DNA from: Bacteroides intestinalis DSM 17393
Lineage (GTDB): Bacteria > Bacteroidota > Bacteroidia > Bacteroidales > Bacteroidaceae
Direction: 5' to 3'
DNA: 64,000 bases
NCBI RefSeq assembly: GCF_000172175.1
Contig: NZ_ABJL02000008.1
Coordinates: 3,348,001-3,412,000 of the forward strand
Shown here piece after piece: positions 31,314-41,600 of this stretch. Numbering within the stretch: the stretch's first letter is position 1; the number at the start of each line of letters is the position of its first letter. The notes beneath the pieces are model-generated. The model saw nothing but the letters and a program-made list of their open reading frames with translations. It did no database searches and was not told where the DNA came from. The translations under genes were made by a program, and so were the position numbers.

Positions 31314-32618
31314 ATGGCATCATTCGTAATTGAAGGAGGACACAGATTATCCGGCGAAATTCATCCGCAAGGCGCAAAAAACGAGGTATTGCAAATTATC
31401 TGCGCCACGCTGCTGACAGCCGAAGAGGTGACTGTACATAACATTCCGGATATATTGGACGTCAATAATCTTATTCAGTTGATGCGTGACATGGGCGTTA
31501 CGGTATCCAGAAAAGGGCTTGATACGTATAGTTTCAAAGCAGAAAAGCTGGATTTGAGTTATCTGGAAAGCGATGAATTCCTGAAGAAGTGTTCCAGTCT
31601 GCGAGGTTCGGTTATGTTAATCGGCCCAATGGTAGCACGCTTCCATAAAGCGATGATTTCAAAACCGGGTGGTGACAAGATAGGACGCAGACGCCTAGAT
31701 ACTCACTTTATCGGCATACAGAATCTGGGTGCAGATTTCTCGTACAATACAGAACGCGAAGCATACGAGATTTCAGCTTGCGAACTGAAAGGCACCTATA
31801 TGTTGTTGGACGAAGCTTCGGTAACCGGAACTGCCAACATTGTGATGGCAGCGGTACTGGCCAGAGGAACAACCACCATTTATAATGCTGCCTGTGAACC
31901 GTATCTGCAACAACTTTGCAAGATGCTGAACCGCATGGGCGCCAAGATACAAGGTATTGCCTCCAATCTACTGACCATTGAAGGAGTGAACGAACTGCAC
32001 GGCACCGAACATACGATACTTCCCGATATGATCGAAGTCGGCAGTTTTATCGGTATGGCAGCCATGACGCAAAGTGAGCTCACCATCAAGAATGTTTCTT
32101 ATGAAAACCTGGGCATCATCCCTGAAAGTTTCCGCCGTCTGGGCATCAAACTGGAACAACGGGGAGACGATATCTATGTTCCTGCACAGGAAACGTATCA
32201 GATAGAGTCGTTCATAGATGGTTCCATCATGACTATTGCCGATGCTCCCTGGCCGGGACTGACGCCGGACTTGCTAAGTGTAATGCTCGTAGTTGCCACT
32301 CAGGCAAAAGGCAGCGTGCTCATTCATCAAAAAATGTTCGAGAGCCGCCTGTTCTTCGTGGACAAACTGATAGATATGGGAGCACAGATTATTCTTTGTG
32401 ATCCTCACCGTGCCGTTGTCATTGGTCATAACCATGCCATGCGTCTGCGAGGCGGGAATATGACTTCACCTGATATTCGTGCCGGTATTGCATTGCTGAT
32501 TGCCGCCATGAGTGCGGAAGGAAGCAGTCGTATCCACAACATTGAACAAATCGACCGGGGGTATCAGGATATTGAAAGACGCCTGAATGCTATCGGAGCA
32601 AGAATTACGAGAATATGA
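31314..32618 (+). CDS. murA: UDP-N-acetylglucosamine 1-carboxyvinyltransferase with Asp at the active-site Cys position
   Basis: This 434-aa enzyme transfers enolpyruvate from PEP to UDP-GlcNAc, the first committed step of peptidoglycan synthesis. Landmarks are the KNEVLQIICATLL start (Lys22-Asn23), ARF...KPGG loop, and the end HIEQIDRGYQDIERRL-like NIEQIDRGY. Where E. coli MurA has Cys115 in PGGCTIGARP, this protein reads PGGDKIGRRR, with Asp121 in place of the Cys that fosfomycin alkylates. Cys-to-Asp variants in other bacteria are active and insensitive to fosfomycin. Otherwise the protein is complete. It sits in the tsaB-rseP operon with 7 bases to the upstream gene. Confidence 0.95.
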   Translation: MASFVIEGGHRLSGEIHPQGAKNEVLQIICATLLTAEEVTVHNIPDILDVNNLIQLMRDMGVTVSRKGLDTYSFKAEKLDLSYLESDEFLKKCSSLRGSVMLIGPMVARFHKAMISKPGGDKIGRRRLDTHFIGIQNLGADFSYNTEREAYEISACELKGTYMLLDEASVTGTANIVMAAVLARGTTTIYNAACEPYLQQLCKMLNRMGAKIQGIASNLLTIEGVNELHGTEHTILPDMIEVGSFIGMAAMTQSELTIKNVSYENLGIIPESFRRLGIKLEQRGDDIYVPAQETYQIESFIDGSIMTIADAPWPGLTPDLLSVMLVVATQAKGSVLIHQKMFESRLFFVDKLIDMGAQIILCDPHRAVVIGHNHAMRLRGGNMTSPDIRAGIALLIAAMSAEGSSRIHNIEQIDRGYQDIERRLNAIGARITRI

Positions 32619-32660
32619 TATAGGATGGTGGAAGATGATTAAGAATGGTAGGATGATAAG

Positions 32661-33197
32661 ATGATAAAAAGAGAAGATGTATATAAGATAGGAGTATTTA
32701 ACAAACCGCACGGCATTCACGGTGAGTTGTCATTCACATTCACCGATGACATTTTTGACCGGGTGGAAGCTGAATACCTAATCTGCCTGTTGGATGGTAT
32801 TTTCGTACCTTTCTTCCTGGAAGAATACCGTTTCCGCTCCGACTCCACCGCATTGGTAAAACTGGAAGGAGTAGATACGGCGGAACGTGCACGGATGTTC
32901 ACCAACGTGGAAGTTTACTTTCCTGCCAAACATGCCGAAGATGCCGGACCGGGAGAACTGACCTGGGATTTCTTTGTAGGTTTCCGCGTAGAAGAAGTTA
33001 ACTACGGAGACTTAGGAGAAGTGACAGAGGTGGATACTGCAACCATCAATACCTTGTTTGTAGTTGATCATCAGGGAGAAGAATTACTGATTCCTGCACA
33101 AGAAGAATTCATCCTGAACATTGACCAAAAGCACAAAGTAATCACAATGGATTTACCCAAAGGATTGCTGGCTTTGGATGAAACAGAGGAAGTGTAA
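32661..33197 (+). CDS. rimM: Ribosome maturation factor RimM
   Basis: The 178-aa protein assists 30S subunit assembly by binding ribosomal protein uS19. The N-terminal beta-barrel contains YKIGVFNKPHGIHGEL (the G-x-x-G-x-x-G-E pattern), and the PRC-barrel part carries WDFFVGFRVEEV and the TLFVVDHQGEELLIPAQEEF segment near 135-155. It follows murA after 42 bases of a repetitive GAT-rich leader. In most bacteria rimM sits with rpsP and trmD; in this operon it is with cell-envelope genes, as usual for Bacteroides. Confidence 0.93.
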   Translation: MIKREDVYKIGVFNKPHGIHGELSFTFTDDIFDRVEAEYLICLLDGIFVPFFLEEYRFRSDSTALVKLEGVDTAERARMFTNVEVYFPAKHAEDAGPGELTWDFFVGFRVEEVNYGDLGEVTEVDTATINTLFVVDHQGEELLIPAQEEFILNIDQKHKVITMDLPKGLLALDETEEV

Positions 33198-33239
33198 TAT
33201 GAGTGATAAAGCGATAGGGCGATAAAGTGATAAACGCGT

Positions 33240-34100
33240 ATGGTGAAAAAGAAACGACATAAAGCATTCTGGAGTAATATCAAATTCAAATATAAGCTGA
33301 CTATCATCAACGAGAATACACTCGAAGAAGTAGTCGGTCTCCGTGTATCCAAGTTAAACGGCATCTCGGTATTACTTTCTGTGTTGACTGTTTTGTTTCT
33401 GGTTGCCTCAGTTATCATTGCTTTCACTCCGTTGCGCAACTACTTGCCGGGATACATGAACAGTGAAATCCGTGCCCAGGTGGTAGAGAATGCTTTACGA
33501 GTAGATTCACTTCAACAGTTGGTAGATCGCCAGAATTTGTATATCATGAATATACAGGATATTTTCAGTGGAACCATACGGGTAGATACTGTACACAATA
33601 TGGACTCACTGACTACCGTACGCGAAGACTCGTTGATGGAACGCACACAGCGGGAAGCGGAGTTCCGGAAACAATATGAAGAGACAGAAAAGTATAACCT
33701 GACAAGCATTACAGCCCGCCCGGACATAGAAGGATTGATATTTTATCGTCCCACGCGAGGGATGATTACAGAAAAATTTGATGCTGACAGAAAACATTAC
33801 GGTACGGATATCGCCGCCAATCCCGGAGAGAGCGTACTTGCTACGCTGGATGGTACAGTTATCTTGAGTACTTATACGGCCGAAACAGGGTATGTGATAG
33901 AAGTACAACATAATCAAGACTTTATATCCGTATATAAGCATTGCAGTTCCTTATTGAAACGTGAAGGAGACACTGTACAGGCCGGAGAGGCTATTGCTTT
34001 GGTAGGAAACAGCGGACAACTGACAACCGGTCCTCACCTGCACTTTGAGTTATGGCACAAAGGACGGGCGGTGAATCCGGAACAATATATTGTATTTTAA
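33240..34100 (+). CDS. M23 family metallopeptidase, membrane-anchored
   Basis: This 286-aa protein has a cytoplasmic N terminus, one membrane helix (about 42-65, ISVLLSVLTVLFLVASVIIA), a coiled-coil region and a C-terminal M23 (LytM) domain. The zinc motifs are HYGTDIAA (HxxxD) and GPHLHFELW (HxH). It should cut peptidoglycan cross-bridges or, if inactive, activate amidases; all ligand residues are present, so activity is likely. It lies 42 bases after rimM and 11 bases before dxr. Position and topology suggest a cell-wall remodelling role. Confidence 0.9.
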   Translation: MVKKKRHKAFWSNIKFKYKLTIINENTLEEVVGLRVSKLNGISVLLSVLTVLFLVASVIIAFTPLRNYLPGYMNSEIRAQVVENALRVDSLQQLVDRQNLYIMNIQDIFSGTIRVDTVHNMDSLTTVREDSLMERTQREAEFRKQYEETEKYNLTSITARPDIEGLIFYRPTRGMITEKFDADRKHYGTDIAANPGESVLATLDGTVILSTYTAETGYVIEVQHNQDFISVYKHCSSLLKREGDTVQAGEAIALVGNSGQLTTGPHLHFELWHKGRAVNPEQYIVF

Positions 34101-34111
34101 GTGATAGATAA

Positions 34112-35263
34112 ATGAAAAAACAAATTGCTATACTCGGTTCTACCGGCTCCATAGGTACGCAGGCATTACAGGTGATTGAAGAACAATCCGACCAGTACGA
34201 AGCGTATGTGCTGACCGCCAACAACCGTGTAGAAGAACTCATTGCCCAAGCTCGGAAATTCAAGCCTGAAGCGGTAGTTATAGCCAACGAAACGAAATAT
34301 GCCCAACTGAAAGAAGCCCTCGCCGATCTGCCTATCAAAGTATATGCAGGAACGGATGCTATCTGCCAAATTGTGGAAGACTCGGAAATTGACATCGTAC
34401 TGACTGCGATGGTAGGTTATGCCGGACTGAAACCAACCATGAATGCTATTCGTGCCCGTAAACCCATCGCTCTTGCCAACAAGGAGACGCTTGTTGTGGC
34501 AGGTGAGCTGATTAACGATATGGCACGCCTATCCGGTACACCTATATTACCGGTAGATTCCGAACATTCAGCCGTTTTCCAATGTTTAGCGGGGGAACTC
34601 GGCAATCCGATAGAGAAGGTGATCCTTACGGCATCCGGTGGCCCGTTCCGCAATTGCACAATGGAACAACTGGCTACGGTAACCAAAGCCCAAGCCTTGA
34701 AACACCCTAATTGGGATATGGGAGCGAAGATCACAATTGATTCCGCTTCAATGATGAACAAAGGGTTCGAGGTGATAGAAGCAAAATGGTTATTCGGTGT
34801 TCGTCCAGATCAGATTGAAGTGGTAGTACATCCGCAATCTATTATACATTCGATGGTGCAGTTTGAAGACGGTGCAGTAAAAGCACAATTGGGTATGCCG
34901 GATATGCGTCTGCCTATTCAGTATGCATTCTCTTATCCGCACCGCCTGAAGGCTTCATTTCCCCGGTTAGATTTCAAGATGTGCACAAACCTGACATTCG
35001 AACAACCGGATACTACCCGTTTCCGTAATCTGGCTTTGGCTTACGAAGCTTTGCATAAAGGCGGAAATATGCCTTGTATCGTGAATGCAGCTAATGAAGT
35101 GGTAGTTGCCGCTTTCCTGCGGGATGAGATTTCATTCCTCGGCATGAGTGATGTGATAGAGAAAGCAATGTCTATCGTATCATTTGTGGCAAAACCGGAA
35201 TATGAAGACTATGTAGCTACGGATGCGATGACACGCCGTATTGCACAAGAACTTATAAAGTGA
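34112..35263 (+). CDS. dxr: 1-deoxy-D-xylulose 5-phosphate reductoisomerase
   Basis: This 383-aa cytoplasmic enzyme makes 2-C-methyl-D-erythritol 4-phosphate in the MEP isoprenoid pathway. It has the NADPH-binding GSTGSIGTQALQVI at the start, ALANKETLVVAGELI, the metal-binding LPVDSEHSA, and the flexible-loop EVVVHPQSIIHSMVQF. The C-terminal NAANEVVVAAFL is also typical. Its residues are complete. It is followed after 68 bases by rseP in the same direction, a common pairing. Confidence 0.95.
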   Translation: MKKQIAILGSTGSIGTQALQVIEEQSDQYEAYVLTANNRVEELIAQARKFKPEAVVIANETKYAQLKEALADLPIKVYAGTDAICQIVEDSEIDIVLTAMVGYAGLKPTMNAIRARKPIALANKETLVVAGELINDMARLSGTPILPVDSEHSAVFQCLAGELGNPIEKVILTASGGPFRNCTMEQLATVTKAQALKHPNWDMGAKITIDSASMMNKGFEVIEAKWLFGVRPDQIEVVVHPQSIIHSMVQFEDGAVKAQLGMPDMRLPIQYAFSYPHRLKASFPRLDFKMCTNLTFEQPDTTRFRNLALAYEALHKGGNMPCIVNAANEVVVAAFLRDEISFLGMSDVIEKAMSIVSFVAKPEYEDYVATDAMTRRIAQELIK

Positions 35264-35331
35264 TAGCGGTATCAATGATAAGCCGCATTTAATATAGTAA
35301 ATTGTAAATAGTAAAATAGAAAAATTATTAG

Positions 35332-36666
35332 ATGGAAACATTTTTGATTCGTGCCCTGCAACTCGTTATGAGCCTTTCGTTGCTCGTTATCGTTCATGAG
35401 GGAGGGCACTTCCTCTTCGCCCGTCTTTTCAAGACACGGGTAGAAAAGTTTTGTTTGTTCTTCGACCCTTGGTTTACCCTGTTCAAGTTCAAGCCGAAAA
35501 ATAGTGATACGGAATATGGTATTGGTTGGCTGCCGTTAGGTGGTTATGTAAAGATAGCAGGTATGATAGATGAGTCTATGGATACCGAACAGATGAAACA
35601 GCCAATGCAACCGTGGGAGTTCCGGGCCAAACCGGCATGGCAACGGTTGTTAATCATGATAGGTGGTGTATTGTTCAATTTCATATTGGCATTATTCATC
35701 TATTCTATGATACTTTTTACTTGGGGAGATGAATACGTACCGGTACAAAAGGCCCCGCTGGGTATGGAATTCAACGAAACGGCAAAAGCTATCGGTTTCC
35801 GTGACGGTGACGTACTGATATCTGCTGATGGTGTACCCTTTGAACGTTACGGTGGTGACATGCTGACAAGCGTTGTCGATGCCCGCCAAGTAACAGTACG
35901 CCGTGATGGGCAAGAGGTATCCGTTTATATTCCTGAGAATTTCATGGAGCGTCTGCTGGCTGACAGTGTACGTTTTGCCTCATTCCGCTATCCATATGTT
36001 ATTGATAGTATTTGTGCCAACCGTCCTGCTGCCCTTGCCGGCCTGCAAGCGGGTGACAGTATTATGCAATTGGACGGAAAGAACATTGCTTATTTCGATT
36101 TCAAAGAAGAGATGTTACGCCGTCAGAAAGCGGATTCTGCTTCTCATTATATCACATTGACTTATGCACGTGCCGGAGTGATAGATACCATAACTTTTGC
36201 TACAGATTCAATCTATGAGATAGGTGCAGTGGTACGTACGGCAACCAATCAGTTACTGCCGGTTGTAAAGAAAGAATATAGTTTTCTGGCCTCTTTCCCC
36301 GCTGGTGCAGCATTGGGAGTACAAACGCTGAAAGGCTATGTAGGACAGATGAAATATCTCTTCTCTAAAGAAGGTGCCAAGCAATTGGGTGGCTTCGGAA
36401 CTATCGGAAGCATCTTTCCTGCTACATGGGATTGGCATCAGTTCTGGTACATGACAGCATTCCTTTCTATTATCCTCGCCTTCATGAATATTCTGCCTAT
36501 TCCGGCACTGGATGGCGGACATGTACTATTCCTTATCTATGAGATTGTAGCTCGTCGCAAACCAAGTGATAAGTTTATGGAACGTGCGCAAATGGTGGGT
36601 ATGTTCCTGTTATTCGGATTGCTGCTTTGGGCAAACTTTAATGATATTCTGCGGTTCCTGTTCTAA
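35332..36666 (+). CDS. rseP: RIP metalloprotease RseP (site-2 protease)
   Basis: The 444-aa inner-membrane zinc protease cleaves anti-sigma factors or signal peptides within the membrane. The zinc motif HEGGH is in the first helix (VIVHEGGHFLFARLF), and the second ligand motif NILPIPALDGGHV lies in the third. Two PDZ-like regions lie between (about 125-310). The extracytoplasmic N-terminal segments and four membrane helices agree with the family. It ends the tsaB-rseP operon; a hairpin terminator follows at 36691-36728. Confidence 0.95.
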   Translation: METFLIRALQLVMSLSLLVIVHEGGHFLFARLFKTRVEKFCLFFDPWFTLFKFKPKNSDTEYGIGWLPLGGYVKIAGMIDESMDTEQMKQPMQPWEFRAKPAWQRLLIMIGGVLFNFILALFIYSMILFTWGDEYVPVQKAPLGMEFNETAKAIGFRDGDVLISADGVPFERYGGDMLTSVVDARQVTVRRDGQEVSVYIPENFMERLLADSVRFASFRYPYVIDSICANRPAALAGLQAGDSIMQLDGKNIAYFDFKEEMLRRQKADSASHYITLTYARAGVIDTITFATDSIYEIGAVVRTATNQLLPVVKKEYSFLASFPAGAALGVQTLKGYVGQMKYLFSKEGAKQLGGFGTIGSIFPATWDWHQFWYMTAFLSIILAFMNILPIPALDGGHVLFLIYEIVARRKPSDKFMERAQMVGMFLLFGLLLWANFNDILRFLF

Positions 36667-36690
36667 GAGAACTTTAGATTTACCCCAATA

Positions 36691-36728
36691 AAAAAGGATG
36701 ACCAATATTACCTTGGCCATCCTTTTCT
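36691..36728. terminator. Bidirectional terminator between rseP and ddh
   Basis: AAAAAGGATGACCAA pairs with TTGGCCATCCTTTT across a 7-base loop with one mismatch, with T-rich DNA at one side and A-rich at the other. It serves both convergent genes. Confidence 0.85.
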
Positions 36729-36744
36729 ATATAATCGTATTTTC

Positions 36745-37644
36745 TTACACTAAATGTCCGATCCACTCTTCACGATCTCCCGGCAAAAGATCAATAACCG
36801 GAACCTCTACCATAGTGTAACAACCTGGTTGTTGACGCATGGAAGCGCGAGCTACACAAACCAATACCTGAGCAGTAAGTGCAGGGTTATTAATGCGCAT
36901 ATTGAACTCAAACAATTGATTCTGAGTTTTACCGGAAACTCCTTTACGAGTGAGGTTTACACCATGTCCCATGTCAAGCAAAGCATCTACGCTGGGAACT
37001 AATTTCACATGTGTCTCATCATTCACAAAATATGGATCTGCCTTGATGGCAGCAGATACTTTATCAAACTCATAACCGTCTTTCAATTCGATATAAACCA
37101 TACGGCGGTGAATACCTGTTCCGGTAGGAATAGTCATGGAAAGAGCAGCCTTTACACCATCAATAGCTTTTACAGCTACTGTATGTCCCATACTCATTCC
37201 AGGACCAAAGTTTGTATAAGTAATTCCTTTCGGAGCAATCGCTTCCAACAGAGTACGTACGATAGAGTCGCTTCCCGGATCCCAACCTGCAGAAATAATA
37301 GAAACTGCATTATGCTCTTTTGCAGAAGCAGACAGTGTGCGACGCAAATCTACAATACCGGTATGAATATCGAAGCTGTCAACCGTATTGATGCCAAGTG
37401 CAAGGATTTCTTTGGCATAAGTCTCTACACTGCGGGTTGGTGTACAAAGAATTGCAACATCAACGCCTTCCAATTCCTTGATATTCTTTACAACAGGGTA
37501 TTCACTCAGTTCTGCGGGACGGTTTTCAGCTCCGGCTCGGCGTACTACACCGGCAATTTCAAAGTCGGGAGCCGCTTGCAACGCTTCGAGCACGTATTGC
37601 CCGATATTGCCATAGCCAACAATGGCTGCTCTTACTTTTTTCAT
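36745..37644 (-). CDS. ddh: Diaminopimelate dehydrogenase
   Basis: This 299-aa enzyme makes meso-diaminopimelate directly from L-tetrahydrodipicolinate with ammonia and NADPH, for lysine and cell wall. The Rossmann motif GYGNIGQYVLEAL is at the start, followed by ILCTPTRSV. The DAP-binding segment is NFGPGMSMGHTVAV, then HRRMVYIEL. The length is about that of known DapDH. The gene is convergent with rseP and shares its terminator. A TACTTTTG box at 37694-37687 on the minus strand is the likely -7. Confidence 0.93.
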   Translation of the reverse strand: MKKVRAAIVGYGNIGQYVLEALQAAPDFEIAGVVRRAGAENRPAELSEYPVVKNIKELEGVDVAILCTPTRSVETYAKEILALGINTVDSFDIHTGIVDLRRTLSASAKEHNAVSIISAGWDPGSDSIVRTLLEAIAPKGITYTNFGPGMSMGHTVAVKAIDGVKAALSMTIPTGTGIHRRMVYIELKDGYEFDKVSAAIKADPYFVNDETHVKLVPSVDALLDMGHGVNLTRKGVSGKTQNQLFEFNMRINNPALTAQVLVCVARASMRQQPGCYTMVEVPVIDLLPGDREEWIGHLV

Positions 37645-37686
37645 TCTTTTATTGAATTTGTTTATCAGTTTTCTATTTTATCGGCA

Positions 37687-37694
37687 CAAAAGTA
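37687..37694 (-). promoter_or_regulatory. -7 box of ddh
   Basis: TACTTTTG on the minus strand, 43 bases before the ATG. A TTTG at 37721-37718 is 23 bases further upstream, slightly beyond the usual spacing. Confidence 0.55.
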
Positions 37695-37895
37695 ATCATT
37701 TTCATTCAATTTAACCACAAAACGATTCAGTGTTCCACAGAGTTTTTTCTTTATTAAGACTTCTTTCAAACTTATGTACCTTCAATGACTTATCCCTCTA
37801 AAACAATTTCCAAAGGAAAAAGTTCCCCGAAACTCTTCTGAGTCTGTAATGAAGAAACACAATATTCCTCGCTCGCGCGCGTTATAGTAAGTATT

Positions 37896-38501
37896 ATGAT
37901 AGAATACATTAGAGGCGGACTTGCCGAGCTCAGCCCGGCAACCGCAGTTATCGACTGTAACGGATTGGGATATGCCGTTAATATTTCATTAAATACGTAT
38001 GCTGCCATCCAAGGCAAAAAAGAGTGCAAACTATATATCTACGAGGCTATACGTGAGGATGCATATGTCCTCTACGGCTTTGCAGATAAACAAGAGCGTG
38101 AATTATTCTTGTTGTTGATTTCCGTTTCGGGCATTGGCGGTAATACTGCACGAATGATACTTTCGGCACTTTCACCGGCAGAACTGGTGAATGTTATCAG
38201 TACTGAAAATGCCAATTTACTGAAGACAGTGAAAGGTATCGGATTAAAAACAGCCCAACGGGTGATTGTGGATTTGAAAGATAAAATCAAGACAGGTACT
38301 GCAAGCGCAGGAAGTACGATAGGAAGTCTCGGCGGAATGCTATCTGCTGCTAATGCACAGGTGCAGGAAGAGGCTATTGCAGCATTGACAATGTTGGGAT
38401 TTGCACAGGCACCATCACAAAAGGTAGTTTTGGCAATATTGAAAGATGAGCCGGATGCACCGGTGGAGCAGGTTATTAAGTTGGCGCTAAAAAGACTCTA
38501 A
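37896..38501 (+). CDS. ruvA: Holliday junction DNA helicase RuvA
   Basis: The 201-aa protein binds Holliday junctions and loads RuvB. It begins MIEYIRGGLAELSPATAVID (domain I), has tandem helix-hairpin-helix motifs in domain II (VSGIGGNTARMIL and VKGIGLKTAQRVIVDL) and a C-terminal RuvB-contacting domain (EEAIAALTMLGFAQAPSQKV). All three domains are complete. The upstream 250 bases hold the divergent ddh promoter and a short GC run (CTCGCGCGCG) with no obvious -7 box for ruvA. Confidence 0.95.
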   Translation: MIEYIRGGLAELSPATAVIDCNGLGYAVNISLNTYAAIQGKKECKLYIYEAIREDAYVLYGFADKQERELFLLLISVSGIGGNTARMILSALSPAELVNVISTENANLLKTVKGIGLKTAQRVIVDLKDKIKTGTASAGSTIGSLGGMLSAANAQVQEEAIAALTMLGFAQAPSQKVVLAILKDEPDAPVEQVIKLALKRL

Positions 38502-38646
38502 TTTAGCACTATGCGCTAAATTAAGTGACAAGCTACGAGCAACGAGCGACAAGAGCTTTTCAGCGTGATAGCCGAACGAATAATTATTCGTCCACGGGTA
38601 TAGTTCAGTAACTTGTTACCCGTAGCTTGTAGCTCGTAACTTATTC
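38500..38646. repeat. Repeat-rich spacer between ruvA and the SprA-like gene
   Basis: The spacer begins with a perfect inverted repeat AATTTAGC/GCTAAATT (38500-38522). It continues with stuttered words (ACAAGCTACGAGCAACGAGCG). Its left ACAAGCTAC (38528-38536) pairs with GTAGCTTGT (38622-38630). It is low complexity and has no gene. Confidence 0.55.
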
Positions 38647-38658
38647 AATTAAACACAC

Positions 38659-41600
38659 ATGAAGTCTCCTCGTATACGACATATCATTTGGTTATTGCTG
38701 CTATGGCTCATGCCTAGCAGCTTTGTCGTTATGGGACAGAATGTAAATGGGGAGAATACACAAAAAGCGGAAAATGTACAGGATACAATAGCTCCGCGAT
38801 ATTCCGTTCGCAAGACCGTGCCGGGTACACTAAAAGACCTTTCTCCCCACCCTGCCGACATGCAATCACCCATGAACCTACGAACCGAAGCAGAATATGA
38901 TGCAAAAACAGACAGGTACTACATACGCACAAAATTAGGGAATACCGAAATCGATGTACCGATGGTACTAACTCCCGAAGAATATCTGGACTGGACATTG
39001 AAACAATCCATGCAATCTTATTACCGCCAAAAGAACGGAGAACAAATCGGCAAAGGAAAAGAGGCTTTCGACTTTATGGATATGAAGTTCAACCTTGGTC
39101 CGGCAGAGAAATTGTTTGGTCCCGGTGGGGTACAGATACGTACACAAGGTAATGCAGAACTCAGCTTCGGCATGACGTACAAAAATGTGAAGAACCCCTC
39201 ACTTCCGGAAAGTCAACGCAAAACACTCGGTTTTGACTTTGACGAGAAAATCAATATCAACGTCAATGGAAAAGTAGGTGACAAGGTGAATATGAACATG
39301 AACTACAACACCGATGCTACCTTTGATTTTGACACCAAACGACTGAAACTGAAATATGAGGGAAAAGAAGATGAGATCATCAAACTGATTGAAGCCGGTA
39401 ATGTGAGCATGTCCACCAATAACTCACTGATACGCGGAGCATCCGCACTGTTCGGTATTCGTACAGACCTGCAATTTGGCAAGCTAAAGCTACAAGCTGT
39501 TATCAGCCAGCAAGAGAGTGAAGCCAAAACAGTGACAAGTCGCGGTGGTGCACAAACCACTACGTTCGACTTCTCCGCAGATAATTACGAAGAAAATCGT
39601 CACTTTTTTCTAGCCCATTATTTCCGGGATACTTATGACAAAAACCTGACCCAACTTCCAAACATCCTTTCGGGAGTTACAATTAACCGAATTGAAGTAT
39701 GGGTAACCAATAAACGAAACAACTATGATACCCCCCGCAATATTGTAGCATTAACTGACCTCGGGGAAGCCTTTCATATTGGTAACAACACAGCTTGGCA
39801 GGGAACAGGAAACCCATCCAACCCGACTTCCAATGTCAATGCACCCACCAACAATGCCAATACCCTTTATGCGCAGATGACCAGTACCTATGCCGCTGCC
39901 CGCGACATCAGCCAGGTAAGCAACACCATGAACAATATTCCCGGTGTAGAGGGAGGTATGGATTATGAGAAGATTGAAAGTGCCCGACTTCTCACTTCTT
40001 CGGAATATACTTTGAACAGTAAGTTAGGCTATATTTCACTAAAACAAACTCTGCAACCGGATGAAGTGTTAGCAGTCGCTTTTGAATACACACTGGGGGG
40101 ACGGAGTTATCAGGTAGGTGAATTTTCTTCTGATATCAAAGAGACAGGGCAAAGTTTATTTGTTAAACTATTGAAGAATACGGCTAACTCTCCCGATGCC
40201 GCTTGCTGGGATCTGATGATGAAAAATGTCTATAGTCTCAATGCCTACTCTGTTCAGAAGGAGAAGTTCCAGTTGAATATCACCTACCAAAGTGATACGA
40301 CAGGTGTGTATCTACGTTATATTCCCGAAGGCAAGATTGCCAAAATGCCTCTATTACGCGTCATGAACCTCGACCGCCTCAATAGCCAGAACCAAACTGG
40401 TGCAGACGGTTTCTTCGACTTTGTAGAAGGCTATACTGTAACTGCTGCAGACGGACGTATTTATTTTCCAGTTGTAGAACCTTTCGGCAGTCATTTGCGA
40501 AAAGCAATCGGCAATGACGCACTGGCAGATAAATACGTATTTCAGGAACTCTATGACTCTACCCGTACTGTTGCCAGGCAAACTGCGGAGAAGAATAAAT
40601 ACCGATTGACGGGAGAATACCGTGCCTCCAATGCAAATGAAATACGATTGGGAGCCATGAATGTTCCACAAGGGTCGGTACGTGTAACAGCTGGTGGTAT
40701 GACGCTGGTGGAAAATTCCGACTACACAGTAGATTACACATTGGGAATAGTTACCATCCTCAACCAAAGCATCATAGATGCCGGCACAGCCATCAGTGTA
40801 AATCTGGAAAGCAACACACTTTACAGCATGCAGCGCAAAACGATGATGGGGCTAAACTTCACTTATGATTTCTCGCAAAACTTCTCTTTCGGAGGAAGCA
40901 TCATGCACCTCAGCGAAAAACCGCTGACGAGCAAAGTTGCAATGGGCGACGAACCCCTCTCCAACACTTTATGGGGGGTAAACGCCTCATGGAAGAAAGA
41001 GAGTCAATGGCTGACAAATATGATAGATAAGTTACCTTTTGTCAATGCCACCGTCCCCAGTAGTATCAATCTGGGTGTGGAATTCGCCCACCTCATTCCG
41101 GGACATGCCAAAGGACTGCAACAAAACGCTTCGTACATCGATGACTTTGAAAGCACGCAAAGTGGTATCGACCTCCGCCAGCCCTCATACTGGATGCTGG
41201 CAAGCACTCCCTACAGCCCTTCCGCCTCTGCCCTCTTTCCCGAAGCATCACTCAGTAATGATATAAACTATGGAAAAAACCGGGCATTACTGGCATGGTA
41301 TCATATTGACGGACTTTTTACCCGACGCAATTCTTCGCTGACACCGACACACATCAAAAATGATCTCAACCAACTTAGTAACCACTACGTACGCGAAGTA
41401 TATGAACAAGAACTTTTTCCTAATAAGGAAACCCCTTATCAGGAGTCAGCCTCTATGAATGTACTGAACCTGGCATATTACCCGCAGGAACGGGGACCCT
41501 ATAATCTCGATACGGATATGAATTCGGATGGTACTCTACGTAATCCGGAGAAACGCTGGGGAGGTATGATGCGCAAATTGGATACAAGTGACTTTGAAGC

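Noticed and set aside
37870..37882. CTCGCGCGCG run before ruvA as a regulatory site
   Set aside because: It is a short alternating GC run without a matching site elsewhere in the window; no function can be supported.
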